Assembly (NCBI RefSeq): GCF_028769735.1
Contig: NC_088173.1
Span: 17,176,038-17,240,037 of the forward strand
Length of the DNA: 64,000 nt
From: Zonotrichia leucophrys gambelii
Taxonomy: Eukaryota; Chordata; Aves; Passeriformes; Passerellidae
Direction of reading: 5' to 3'
Below are positions 51,994 to 64,000 of this stretch, one piece after another. Under the pieces are notes generated by a model. The model did no database searches and was not told the DNA's origin. It worked only from the letters and a program-made list of their open reading frames with translations. The translations under genes and the position numbers were made by a program. How positions within the stretch are numbered: position 1 is the first letter of the stretch; the number at the start of each line of letters is the position of its first letter.

Positions 51994-52170
51994 AGAATCA
52001 CAGAACCATAGAATCACAGATCACAGCATCACAGAATTAGGATGGAAAATACCTCTAAGATCATCACATCCTTTGAATGAACATCCCCATGTCAACTAGA
52101 CCATGTCATTAAGTTCCACATCCAGTCTTTCATTAAACATCTGCAGGGACAGTGACTCCACAATCCAAAT
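51994..52170 (-). mobile_element. CR1 3' end with 8-bp tail units, antisense, intronic
   Basis: The 3' tail reads AGAATCACAGAACCATAGAA, then TCACAGATCACAGCATCACA: several variant copies of the 8-bp CR1 terminal unit. It is followed by GGATGGAAAATACCTCTAAG, then CATGTCATTAAGTTCCACAT and CTGCAGGGACAGTGACTCCA from the 3' UTR. The element loses similarity at about 52170. Confidence 0.87.
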
Positions 52171-53190
52171 TTTTATACAATTTTTCCATACCAAATACCA
52201 CCCTGTTACTTCTCTGGGCTTACCTCTGATGTACAAAATGAGTGGGGACAGCAGGGAGAGTAAGGGCTATTTCCAGGTAGGAACTTCCCTAAGGAAGATC
52301 AGTCCTCTTCAATATCATTATTACCAAAATTTCTTTCTGGTGACACAAAATACCAGCAAAATGCAGTTTTCAAGGGAAACAGTTTAGGAACACAGAAAAG
52401 GTAGAAAATTTCAAGAATACTCTGGTCTGACATGATCATGGTCACTAATGGGGCATTGAAATAGCTGAGCTGCACAAGTAGTGGGGTTACTGACTAATAC
52501 AAATCAATGGTTAGAGGAGAAAGAATGGCAGCAGGTTATCCCGAGGCTCTTCTGGTGAAACAATAGAGTAGAACACAGGAGTACTAAATTTTCGCAAACA
52601 GCTCCTTAGGCTCAGTTAATTGCTATTAACCTGCATGGGATATTCTTACAATTAAAACTAATTAGGAAAAGCATCATAAGCAAAATCAAAACAGGTATAA
52701 AATTTAAAAAAACAAACTTTTTTTCCTCTAATAAAATTCAAGCTGTAGTTACAACTACATCACCTACTGTCTTAATATTTTTCTCTTTTTTGCATTCTCT
52801 CTTTGATATAAGATAGATATATAAAAACATTTAATCTAAAAAAGGTTATGCTGCCCATCACAGCATTGCTCAAGGCTTCATATACTATGTACAGTTTACA
52901 TTAAGACTCCACTATGTCTAGAGTTCAAGTTCCTTAGAAAAAACATTCCAAATACCTTCTCCCTTTCTGAATTTTGAAAGGTAAAACGTGAACCTAATGT
53001 AATCCTAGTATCTCTGAAGATCCACAAGTACCAGAACATGCAATTTTACAGATGATTTTCTATAAAATTTGCTGTGAACAATTTTGTATGATTTTTACCA
53101 ACGCTTAACTTTAATTAATTTTAATTTCACAAGTAACCACTCAGCAGCAATACCTGGCTAATGCAATTATACCAGCATGGTTCTCATAGG
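52171..53190. other. Intron interior, nothing recognised
   Basis: No exon or RNA gene. The open frame 52103-52387 overlaps the CR1 3' UTR and shows no coding features. Confidence 0.5.
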
Positions 53191-53409
53191 TTTCTTTTCT
53201 TTTCTTTTCTTTTCTTTTCTTTTCTTTTCTTTTCTTTTCTTTTCTTTTCTTTTCTTTTCTTTTCTTTTCTTTTCTTTTCTTTTCTTTTCTTTTCTTTTCT
53301 TTTCTTTTCTTTTCTTTTCTTTTCTTTTCTTTTCTTTTCTTTTCTTTTCTTTTCTTTTCTTTTCTTTTCTTTTCTTTTCTTTTCTTTTCTTTTCTTTTCT
53401 TTTCTTTTC

Positions 53410-53440
<31 letters not shown>

Positions 53441-53456
53441 CTTTACTTTTCTTTTC
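53191..53456. repeat. (TTTTC)n pentanucleotide microsatellite, about 53 units
   Basis: An uninterrupted run of TTTCT/TTTTC units extends from 53191 for about 220 bp. A one-base expansion (CTTTTTTC) near 53415 and a single A substitution (CTTTACTTTT) near 53443 follow, and the run ends at 53456. The strand is pure pyrimidine apart from the one A. Apparent long frames of Phe/Leu/Ser on the plus strand and Lys/Glu/Arg on the minus strand are artefacts of the repeat. Its length in the assembly may not be exact. Confidence 0.98.
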
Positions 53457-56402
53457 AAACTATTATGATGTTACATCTTAGTGGGAGACTGCAGTTTAGG
53501 ACTATTTCAGGACTGAGCTTAGGGACTTTTTTGTGAAAAGTTGGTTTCTAATGTTCTGGCATAGAGTGGGACTCAATTTCTAAAAGGATCTTGAGTTTTT
53601 GTCCTGCTAAGTCTTGTAGTTTCATAAAGGGTTCAAAACTGCACTGTCCTTTATGAGATTCAGAAATGCACAGGAGTCCATCGTCTGGGCTAGGTAGGCT
53701 AAGACATCTTCAGGGACCAAGTGAACTTGCAGGTGCGTGAGCCATATACGTGCTGAGTAAGAGTGCCCTACTAGATAAAATAAACATCACCAAGCGGTAA
53801 ATTGCTGGCAAAAATAGAATAAATACCTTGAAATCAATCATGAATAAAGTGTTGACTTCGCACAGCGAAGTTGTGCCTAACTCCTGTGTTTGAGAGTAAA
53901 TGTCCATTCTGTGCCTAAGTACATACATAGAACTTTTGGGAAGGGATGTGCATCTGTGGGATGTTTTCCCTGATGCTGTTGGGTCAGATCCATTGTCTCT
54001 GAGGATGTATTAGAACTAAATTCAAAGTGGCCAGATTTCAGCATCATATCTGGAATATATCACCCAAAAGACTTTTTTTTTTAAATCCATAGTGGATTTA
54101 TTCCACAGTGCTTTATTCCGCTAGAAGAATTCTTTGTGGATTGTTTCTTTTCTTTCCTTTTTTATCTTTTTTTAATAAGCAGATTTATCAGAGTTTGCTT
54201 AAACTCTTAATTTGCAAGACTTAAAGTAGAATAAAATATCTTGTCACTTCCCTGAGTTCTTGTGCACTAAGAACTGATAGTCAAATGTTTTGAGCATAGT
54301 ATTGCAAGTTTTTACCACACAAAATGAATATGACACGTCCCCACTTGAGACAGTAATATGTGATTACAAAAAGCACAATATAGCGGGGAACTGGAATCAA
54401 AAATACTATTTGGAAGTTTCTCCATATATGTGTTAAAATTTTACCTTTTATCTTCAAAATTTATACCCAAATTCTAACACTCTGCAAATGAGCTCTCAGA
54501 ATATCCCTTTCTCTTTACCTCTTTCTGTTGTTTCTCTACACATATCTTTGGATCCAAAATTTTCACCTGCGATCAAAATGTGAGCACTTGTTCAGATTCC
54601 CTAAATAATGGTTAACAGAATGTTCTTTTTCCTCCTTCTCCTCCTCCTTTGGGAGAAAATGGATCTTGCACATAATAAAGCCTTTAACACTGTTTGGGAA
54701 GGAGGCAGCATCCTCAATGCTTTCTTGATCCAGGGAAAGGGAGAGGGGGCTCTGTCTGGACCCCTTGCTCATCTGGTGAAGGATTTGTGAGGGCAGTGGG
54801 GGATCAGCTCAGGTCATGACCCTTCCTTCCCTCAGCTTATCTGGAAGTTTTTACACAAAGTTCCTAATACTGGGATGATAATTTAAGTGCTGCCATAATG
54901 AAGGCTAAAAAAGCAAAGACTAAATGTGTATCTGAAGGGAAGTTTGAATGCCACTTTCTGTGTGTGAAAGAGAATGAGTGTAGTGGACCAGGATAATTTT
55001 GGAGGAAGCATGAAAGGCTAGCAGCACTTTTTTTTTAACCTTCACATTATTTTCTCTGACTTATTCCGTAAGGAATATGCTTCAGTGCATGCATTAGGAA
55101 TACTGGGTTCTGTCATTATGTGGCATGAATTCTGTCACTCTCATCATCACCCTGAAGCTCAACTCTGTTTTTGTTAAAGAAAGTCTTATACTGATTTATT
55201 GCAGTGTTGATCCTGGATAGAATTAATAGAAAGGAAAATATTACTTAATCCACATATCTCCTGTAAATTAACACGGTTGGTTAAACATCACCATTACTGT
55301 CTCACAAAAAATTCCAAAGCTCTGAAAATATTTTCTCACTTTTTAATGCATTAAAATAAGTCTAAGTTGCAGAAAGCAAGAAAAAAAATCTCCTAATTCT
55401 TTGAGGAAGATGTTCAGTCTTTGAAAATTAGAACTTGAGACTCCAACTTCAGTTTCAATTGACATTGGAAAACTGATTGTTACTGACAAAACAGAAAGGG
55501 CACTAAACAATACTCCATCCAAGGCTGTCAACATTTCATAAAGCTACATTGAAACATATGTTTCCTTCAAACTGCATTTCATGAAAACAGTATTTTTTCA
55601 ACTAGAAATATTTTGTCTTATTTGAAAACTCTAAATTATTAGTAAGAACACAGATCTACACTATAATTAGCTGACTAGTCAGAATAAACAATTTCATGAG
55701 AAGTACTTTGGGAAAAAAATACTTTATATAGTGAATTTTCAGGCTATATTCAGCTCTTCTCTAACAGAACTTTTATCAAACTTATTTTAGAGAAAAAGTC
55801 AAATCTTCAAAACAGCCATCTCATATGTTCACTCAAGATACAGGACTGCTATAACCAGAGATTCCCCAAGGCAAACAGAATATTGTATCATTGAACCGTG
55901 GTTCAGTCTTTACAAATCTGGAGTTTTAATTCAAAATCAATTTTTATCTAGTTTTGATAAACCTCAATTGTTTTATTTTAAGGTAAGATTTTCTGAGAAA
56001 ATTTTTATGCATACAAAAAATTAAGAAGAAGCACAGCAAAGAACCCATGTTCAGTTTTGCTTAAGGTTTACAACCCATAAAAGTCAATTTTTAAAACAAA
56101 ATATAAAAAAGGATCAGAATACATATGACATTCTAATTGGCCATTAATTATGATTGCAAAAAGATGTCTCTTCTGCAGATGTACACTTCAATGAACACTG
56201 TTCTGGTTATACTGTTAAGAGTAGAGCAACCTAATAAATGCAAAGCTGATGGGGCACTCCCATAACAGTAAAAAATCCATTAGAACTGAGAAACTCAGTG
56301 ATAAACATTTCTACAATTTAAAGGACATTCTGAAATGTATTCTAAATACAGAATCAACAAAGCAGCTATACTCTGTAGAATTTTGTTTGCAGAATTCACA
56401 GG

Positions 56403-56424
56403 TTCTTCCTAGATCTAGGAAGAA
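56403..56424. repeat. 22-bp perfect palindrome without spacer
   Basis: TTCTTCCTAGA (56403-56413) is followed directly by its exact reverse complement TCTAGGAAGAA (56414-56424), with AGATCT at the centre. Such a perfect spacerless palindrome is unusual at this length but has no obvious function here. Confidence 0.85.
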
Positions 56425-59400
56425 TTGCCTTGAGAAACAGCAGCTTACAGTCAAAAGTCTCACTTGCATTAATTTGCCTTTCAGCCTTGTGTTGCCTCAT
56501 TGCCACCAGCTGCATTAGCATCCATTATGGTGGTGAAAGACACCAGTCAGGGGCTGAGCAAGGTCACTTGGTTAGGGGAATCATGCCTTAATCATGACAA
56601 TAAATGTAATTATTCAAATCTGACAGCTTTTATAGATGAATATCTGGTGTAATAACAGAATATTCAAGAAATTATTTTACTTGGTCATTTTGCAATCTAT
56701 CCATTATGCCTACAACTTTTCTGCATTATTTATTGAATACACAAATTACTCTTTATAGTGAGATAATAATGCAAGCTCAGACTTCTAGAAATAAGTGGTC
56801 TACAGATTACGTAATATTTTTTAAAATATTCCATTCCTTTTAGCCAAGTACAATCTATCAAAAAAACCCAAACCAAACCAAAACAAAGTTAACTGAATTT
56901 GAAGAAGATCTAACTATTTTTAATCAACAAATAAAGTTGTCAAAACCTAAACCCATTCTTTAGGTCCTTGGAAGAGTGAGAGATTTGTCAGAATTTGAAT
57001 ATTTGAAATATTCTCTGCTCCTCTTTGAGTTAGCTTTTTCCTCCCCCAAAAGTAGGCTGAATGAAATAAAAAATGGCAAGAAGCTAAGACCTGAGTTTAG
57101 ATCATTTATAAAAATAGTCTATACAACAGGCTAAAAGAATATTAAATAGGTTCTTCAGGGAAAACAATGAAAAATATTCAGAACAGAGTCCTAATTTATA
57201 AAATATATTAATTCAAAAGTTGCATTGCTGAAACTGGCAACAATAAACTTGTCTTATAAAACAAGGCAAAATTGCAAAGACAACCTGCATTTTGTTTTAT
57301 TCATATTTTAATGAAGATAGAAAGCCTTGCCTGTAGGATTATGAAGAATGCTGATAAATTAGTTTTCTTCTTTTACCCTAAGAGATTATTTTTCCTAAGG
57401 AAAGTCTAAAGCATTGTGCTTATATATAAGAACTAAGTCACAAACAAAAAAAATTATATAAATCTAACTTTATCTAGACTATAATATACTTGAATGATGG
57501 TCATGACAGAGCAACTTATTCAGAAGACTTTAAATCATGTTATTCTGTTTCTTTTCTCTCTGTTAAGATGAGCTGAAACATTCCACATCAATCTAAAGTT
57601 TTTTAAAACTATAGTCCATGATTTATGTACTTCATGTTAACGTGTTAAACATGTGTTTACTTCAACAAGCTGTTTTACTTCCATCACAAACATGACTAGA
57701 GGAAGATTGTAGAACTGTATTAATAAATGCAAAAAAATATGGCACCTTAAAGGTATCAGTAACATGAAAAAATGCATGTAACTATTGCCTAAACTACAGG
57801 AGCACGAAAATTTAATGTTAATTCTGTAGCTGAAACCGAAAAAAATTCAAATCTAAAAGAAAAATACTTTTCTAATAGTTGCATTGGAATTCAATCCCCT
57901 ATATATTTAATATGGCTTTTATTTATAGCCACTAAAAAAATAAAGAATAAATATTTAGTAAACTTAAAATAGAAAGGGTTTTTTTGTTGCACGTAAGTAT
58001 TGTTACTTTGGCTGAAAATGTGTCCTGATGCAACTCTACTTATCTCCGCAGCTGTGAAAAATCAGTAGAAAATCTAAATTTTACACAAAATATTTTAAAT
58101 TTTCTTGAGGGCTTTTCCTAGAAAATACCTTTTTTAAGTCTTGGTGATACAATGCTTCTGCTCCTCTTAGTTGATGACACTCTGGCAAACATGAGTTAAG
58201 AATTCTTTGTTCTGATAAAATTATCATTATCTAAAACATTGCAGGACATGAAAATCTGCATTTTCTTTGCACAAGGAACTGTCAATTTTATGACCTACAA
58301 CAAGCAAAAGAGATTGCATCTTTAATTAGCAAGAAACACATTATTGTCAGTTTTAGCAGAAGTACAATGAAATGCACTTGCAATCTCAGTCTTTGTTAAC
58401 ACGTTGCAAATTTAATTCTTTCTCTGTCATTTACTATCATTGGCTTTATTATATGCCACCCTCTTCCACTATTCTTTCACCATAGGAAACTTTTTTTGTC
58501 CCCCAGAATTAAATTAATTTATTCACCAATAAATCATTATTCAAATAGAGTTATTTTCATAATGGAATACAAAGGAGTTGGAAGAAAATTATCTCCTTGT
58601 ATTAACCTTGGATGGTAGATAGCAACATTGTCTAATTCAGGCATCTAAACTAAGAGTTCAGTTTCCCTGAGTTCACAATACAGATAATGTAAAGAGCTTG
58701 TCTTCCAAGGATAATTCAGAGAAGGAGATGAATTTTGTATTTTGTTTTGTTTCTCAGAAGAAAGTGTTTCTGTGTGAGCTAGAATGGAGCAGCAGTGACA
58801 GATTATTTACTATGTGGCTTTCAGCACTTTCAGTACTGGGTCCATGCAGCTGTGACCCCCTGACATAGCTCCTGGCCTTCCAGAATGGCCATGGATTTTC
58901 ATAAATAAATATTGCTGATGAATGGCCTCCAATCAGAAAAGTCTGTTTGTCTTGTATTTTTTATGAAGCATTTTAATTTATTTAAATTTAAAAAATAATT
59001 GCTTAAAAATTTTTATCCTGTCTTCTGAACTCCCACACCACGATATTTGCTAATCTTTAAGGTTTCAAAATTTAAAATTCTTTATTGCAGTAAACCACCG
59101 AGATTTGTACTTCTCTCCTGACACAGCTATCTCAGTCAGTTTAAACACGTTACACCTCAAAAGAATATCTGTGTCATGCCACTTAACTGAACAAATGCAT
59201 TTCGGTGATAACTGATGCAAAAATTTAGAAAAACCTTAGCTTTATCCCAAAAAAGCAAAAAAAATAGTATTGTTTATGCTTTACATTACTGGATTACATT
59301 TTTTGGTGTAAAATTGAAAGCAGTTTTTGTCTTTCTAAAAAGAGCAGAGTTTATTTTTGTAGAAACAAGGAAAACACTAATTTGGATCAGCTTGAGGCCT

Positions 59401-61335
59401 TCAGTAATCATTCCTGTTTTATTTTATTTTTTTATTTTAAGATATCACATGCTGGAACATTCTATTGTCAAAAAGGAATTTTTGTTCAGATTTATGCACC
59501 TCTTGACTAATGTGTGCAAATTATGCTTACTATAAACTCTGATCTTGTTAGTCCTTCACCTACTTAATTCGTAGATCAGATAGTTAGAGACATTAACATT
59601 ACAAAAAAAGCCATATTTTTGTACCATTACAAAAATGCTTCTGACCTCATCAAATTAAAAGCTTACTTTCCCTATTAATTCTACCAAATGTATTTGATGA
59701 AGTTCTGTATCATTCAGAAGAGGCTTTGAATGCTTTCTTCATATCACAAAATCTTATTGCTACAGTTTTCAAAATGCAAGACACCATCAGATGATCCAAC
59801 ACCACCAATTAGAGGATCATTTCCTTCCTAGCAGACCTCTTAAATTTCATGGTTACACTGAATATTTTTTGTTTTAAAATCTGATTAATTCTATCACCAT
59901 TGCTTATAGCTATAGAAGCAAGGACACTAGTCATGAGGTTAATTCTCCTAACCATTGCTGGTGAATCAGTGAATAAGTACCACTAGAATAATTTACTGAA
60001 ATGTTTTTGTGTAGCAATGTATGTGAGACGCAATTAAATGCATATTGGCTGCAGTTTTTGCTTTCCTTCTAAGGGTGTAATTAATTTCTTTGAACTTCTC
60101 TGGGAAGTATTTTCATATAAAGTGCATTAAAACATTCAGACATATCAGCTGGAGAGAATGGACCACAAACACAACATCCAGTTGCTCCAGGGGTTTGGCC
60201 ACACTTGCTGTCTGAGAGAATAAGTTAAATAATGAAATGAAAGACCTACTGGACCATCACAACACACGTAGTGGCACTGTAGTACGCATTGTAAAATGAA
60301 ATGCAAAACTTCAACCTCTCTGAATGACTAAAATGGATTGTGTTTGAGAAAAAATTAGTAATTTATGATCAGATGAAATTAATCCCCAGGACAAATGTGA
60401 CAGTAACTTTGTGTTAATGTGTAAAAACGTTTTTTCAAGAAAAAATTCATCAGTAGTTTACCTATGGAAGGGAGAAAATGAACTTAACATATAATTCAAA
60501 GATAATTTGTATCAATTGAGTTCAAAAGTAAGTCTGTGAGACTCTGGAGACTACTCAGAGCTAATTTGGATAAATGAGCAGATTGTCCTAAATTGGACTT
60601 GGAAACATCTCTCTAGGAAGTTTCCAGGAAGGTATAATTACATCACACGATATTCTTTCTCTGCCTGTCACCTCCTTGTAGCAGCAGCAAAATGAGAAGA
60701 CTCAGCAAATGGTGTAAGATGTCATTTCTTCCTTCCCTTTTGTCTATACTGTTCTTATTAAGCCCCTCTGGAGTGACACAATCTTTTTTATAGAAATGCT
60801 GATAGTACTCCATCACCATTTTTCTTCAATATTTTCAAACAAATATATGTATTTTTAAGGCTGAAACCACACACTGAAAACAATTTTTAATACCCCACCT
60901 TGAAGATGAATGGTTAAATGAAGGAAATCAGTAAAAAACAGCACTTTCTGCAGTACAAGAATGATAAGTCTCAAAGGTAGTAGGCCTGAAATTGCATTTG
61001 AAAATATGCCTTTTAAAATAAAGCACTTTCATTTGCAAAGTTTCTTTCCCTTGTTTGTGCTTTTGTAAAAATGTGCAGAGGGTTAGGATAGATAGACACA
61101 ACTTACAGGTAGAACACAGTAGTTCCTCAGGAAAAAAAGAAGACATGGGAAAGCGATCTGATTATCTGATGTTTTTCAGCCTTAAATATTTTCGAGAAGG
61201 AAACATTTGTGGAAATTGTACATGCCCTTTGAAGAGTTTTTTCCTATAGTTTTCTTTTGGAGGAAGAGAAGAGAAAGATGTTGTCTCACAAACATTCCTA
61301 CTTTAAATAGACAATTCAGGAGCACAGATTCACGG

Positions 61336-61373
61336 CCCATGCTTTATCTTATCCGTGTCCCATGCTTTATCTT
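61336..61373. repeat. 15-bp direct repeat, 23-bp period
   Basis: CCCATGCTTTATCTT occurs at 61336-61350 and 61359-61373, separated by ATCCGTGT. It is a small local duplication. Confidence 0.8.
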
Positions 61374-62389
61374 GGTAGCTAAATTGCAAGCTGATAGATG
61401 AGAACTCCCATTTAAATTTTGTAGATTTTGGTGCTCTGGCTCTATAACTGTGTTAACCATACTTTTTTCAGACTTCTGTAGCAGCAAATATTTTAAAAAC
61501 ATAAAATAATCAATAATAATGTAAACATATTCTCGGGAGAGGATTAAAAGATAGCTGAATCCCATCACCTGCAATCACAGTCATACATGTCACACTATCC
61601 TAAGGCCTAGCTCCATCTTGAAACACACAAGGCTATATATCTCTGCTCAAAGTGTTATACTATTCCATAACTAAAATGTTTCAGTGATTGAAAGTCTTTT
61701 AATTTTGATCTAAATTTATTCCTGGCAACTTCACATGCATTTGCTTTCATGATAACGTTGTCATTTAGCTTACAATTCTTTATTCCTTGCGGGTGCATGT
61801 CATAGACAGAATATCTGCCTCTCTTTTTCCTAGTTGTGGTCAACCTCTGATTCTTTAAACTGCTTCTTGTTTATGGGCAGCTCAAGTGCACTTTCCATCC
61901 CAGAGCTCAAGTTCCTACTGTGCAAGGAGCTGATGCTCATACAACTGCTTGGTAAGTCAAATACCCAGCTGTGAAAGGAATTGAGCAAGATGAGCCAACA
62001 TTACAGTGGTAACTTTCAGACCTCATTACAGCAACTGCAAGCCTGCAACCCAGCCCTTGTGTAGAAGGACCCTGAGAAGACATCATTTCACACTTGGAAC
62101 AATGCCCATTGCTTCCCTTCCTTCAATCAAATCAATCAAGTGCCTTTTGACAGTCTGAAGATTTCTGCATGAGATTTGTAATGTTTAATTTGAATTTAGC
62201 CTGCTTTTCTATATATCATTCCTTTTCACCAACCTAGCCATATATGAAGAACAATACCTTATATTTTATTAAATTTTTTCATCCAGAAAGCTGTTTTGTC
62301 TTAGTTGGTTCAATCTGATCTTCTGTTATTAAATTGTGTGTTCAAATTCCCATTTGAATCTGTCCAACTCTCATTGGTTTTTCTTCTGC

Positions 62390-62720
62390 TTTTATTCTTT
62401 AGATAATTGTCCAGCATTTTCTGCTGTCTTGAGATATTTATACACTTCAATCAAGCTATTTTTTTTCATTCTTCTTTTTTGATAAACAAAGAAGATTAAG
62501 CTTCTAAAGTCTCTTACTTGAAGCAAATTTCCCTAGCTCTCAGGTCATGGCTTTTCAGTACCTTTCCAAATGCTTTAATGTCCTTTTAAAACTCAGATGT
62601 GGAATTTGATGCAACATCCCAGAACTGGTCTCATTAATATCGTATAAAATAATAAGTGACCTTCATGCTTCTACTCACTCTTTCAATCTTTCCACACCAC
62701 TGGATAACACAGCAGCACAG
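62390..62720 (-). mobile_element. Possible ancient CR1/L3-like remnant, antisense
   Basis: The order of weak blocks follows the antisense 3' part of ORF2 in old CR1/L3 elements: TATACACTTCAATCAAGCTA (like the ATACCTCCATCA block), GATAAACAAAGAAGATTAAG (like CTAAACA...CC), TGCAACATCCCAGAACTGGT (like AGAACTGGA), CTCATTAATATCGTATAAAA. Similarity is low and identified by pattern only, so this is a tentative call. Confidence 0.4.
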
Positions 62721-64000
62721 TCAGAACTTCACCACAACAGCGCTGAGTTGTTTCAGGAATTCTTCATTGCTTTCTCATGTTCACAGTTCATACATCTCTT
62801 AATATCCTCGCTCTAATTGTTTTAAACTCTCCTGCTTAAATGGGCTGACTTCAGGAAAGAGGTTGTTTTCTTCATATCATCATAAGTTATGTCTCTGTCA
62901 ATTCTTTTTGCATTTCTTAGTTTTAAACCATCGATCGCTTTGCATTTTCTTTTCAGATTGTAGATGGCATTGCTGAACACCATTCTTACAAGTAGCTTGC
63001 TTTCTCAAATTTAGGATGCAGCAGCTGAGAAGTTGCATCTAGTCAGGCTGCTTCTTCTCTCTAACATTTATATCCCACTTGAAATATCTTCAGCTTGACC
63101 TAACAGTTTCTGATTCAAATATGACTCTTTGTAGGTAAAGCACCTGTGAATTAGGAGAGTTTTCTATGTCAGTGATTGAAATTCCAACTTGACAGACTTC
63201 AAGACATTGATGCAAAACTCATCTGTTCTCAGATTTTCGGCAAAAAGAAGGTTAATGGACAGAATAGACCAGAGACAGGAGTAATTATAGTCCTTGTAAT
63301 TCTCATTTTCTGATCTTGTCTGGTGTTGTGTGACAGCTCATTTGAAACAAAAACTGTAAGTTTTAATGGTGTGAATTTGTCTGGTCAGAAATAATTTTTC
63401 AATATATCTTTTGACATTTTCAATTTTTTTCTTGATTCTTTTCCACAACTTCAGTTAGCAAATTTCTTTTCCATTGTTTTTGAAGGCCTAATTTACATTT
63501 TAAAGATTTTCAAGAGGCATCCAGGAAACTGAAGACAAGTACTCTTCTAAGTCTGAAATTGGAAAATAGCATAAATTCTTATAACTGATAGTAATATTTG
63601 TGAATAGCTCACAGGAACAGCTCAGAATCACTACCAGGGAGACCATTCTTGTTGGGAACTTTTCCTCATAAAATATGAACAGACCAGAAGTCTGTCAGGT
63701 TATAATCTCTCTCCAATAAAATACTTTAGCAATGGGAAGCTTCTACCTCCAAAAAAGTGTACAGCTTTGTTTTTCAGTAATTAAAAGCCGCATTATGACT
63801 TTATGTTAAACACAAGTCCATTATACATTGCTGATATTAAAATTCTTGCTGATATTAAATTCCTATAATGCTTTCTGTTAGAAAATGCATGTACAAAATC
63901 TTTAAAGAACTGTGACAGGTCAGAATGAATTCCCTCTTGAGGCACGCAAAGCCATTCCTGGACTTATGCAATAGTTGTGTATCGAGGACAAAGTTATGTG
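62721..64000. other. Intron end of window, nothing recognised
   Basis: No exon with convincing splice sites and no recognisable repeat. The next exon of the CpG-island gene is expected beyond the window. Confidence 0.45.

Larger units (their letters stand above)
53457..62389. other. Intron interior, about 9 kb
   Basis: No exon, RNA gene or recognisable large repeat. A short CTC/CTT run lies at about 54627-54650, and CCAAA-type units at 56866-56880. A 22-bp palindrome (56403-56424) and a 15-bp direct repeat (61336-61350 and 61359-61373) are listed separately. Intronic status is inferred from the CpG-island exon, not shown. Confidence 0.45.

Noticed and set aside
53141..53536. Three overlapping frames of about 105-119 codons rich in Lys/Glu/Arg or Phe/Leu/Ser
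   Set aside because: They are translations of the (TTTTC)n microsatellite and have no independent coding evidence.
54608..54790. A frame beginning with a signal-peptide-like run, MFFFLLLLLLWEK
   Set aside because: The hydrophobic run comes from a short CTT/CTC-rich tract, and there are no supporting promoter or splice features.
1..64000. tRNA, rRNA, CRISPR array, bacterial operon or phage system
   Set aside because: No cloverleaf, rRNA core, spaced direct-repeat array or ribosome-binding-site-led gene cluster was seen; the repeats and CpG island are those of a vertebrate nuclear genome.

Overview
The window is vertebrate nuclear DNA, almost certainly from a bird. It is AT-rich and gene-poor. 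Its interspersed repeats are dominated by CR1 LINE fragments with the sauropsid/avian form: heavily 5'-truncated copies, 3' ends made of decayed 8-bp ATTCTATG-like units, and a C-terminal reverse-transcriptase reading frame. A crocodilian or turtle cannot be excluded by eye. There are no bacterial-type genes, operons, CRISPR arrays, rRNA genes or recognisable tRNA genes, and most open frames are chance frames or LINE remnants.

Layout. Positions 1-45230 are intergenic or intronic DNA. They carry CR1 fragments near 5180, 6718, 11085, 22260-24360, 27155, 27600, 28922, 31105, 34008 and 36895. The long copy at 22260-24360 lies on the minus strand, spans reverse-transcriptase to endonuclease sequence, has lost most of its endonuclease domain, and is split by a 524-bp TG...CA element that reads as a solo LTR (22590-23113). 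A weak candidate minus-strand exon lies at 35756-35933.

The main functional landmark is a CpG island at about 45235-45915. It contains GC boxes, a G-quadruplex-capable run, a 54-codon upstream ORF and one convincing first coding exon on the plus strand. That exon runs from an ATG in a strong Kozak context at 45727 to a consensus donor after 45797. It encodes 23 codons of a hydrophobic N-terminus (signal peptide or signal anchor), and I do not recognise the gene. Everything from 45798 to at least 64000 is then best read as the first intron, more than 18 kb long. It holds a 78-nt near-perfect hairpin at 46509-46586, CR1 fragments at 48295 and 51994, a 266-bp (TTTTC)n microsatellite at 53191-53456, a 22-bp perfect palindrome at 56403-56424 and a very old CR1/L3-like remnant around 62390-62720.

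The most notable items are the intronic hairpin, the LTR nested in a deleted CR1, the mirror-repeat pentanucleotide tract, and a set of short perfect hairpins scattered through the AT-rich DNA. I found no convincing new protein system. The unidentified CpG-island gene and the minus-strand candidate exon are the two coding signals worth following up.
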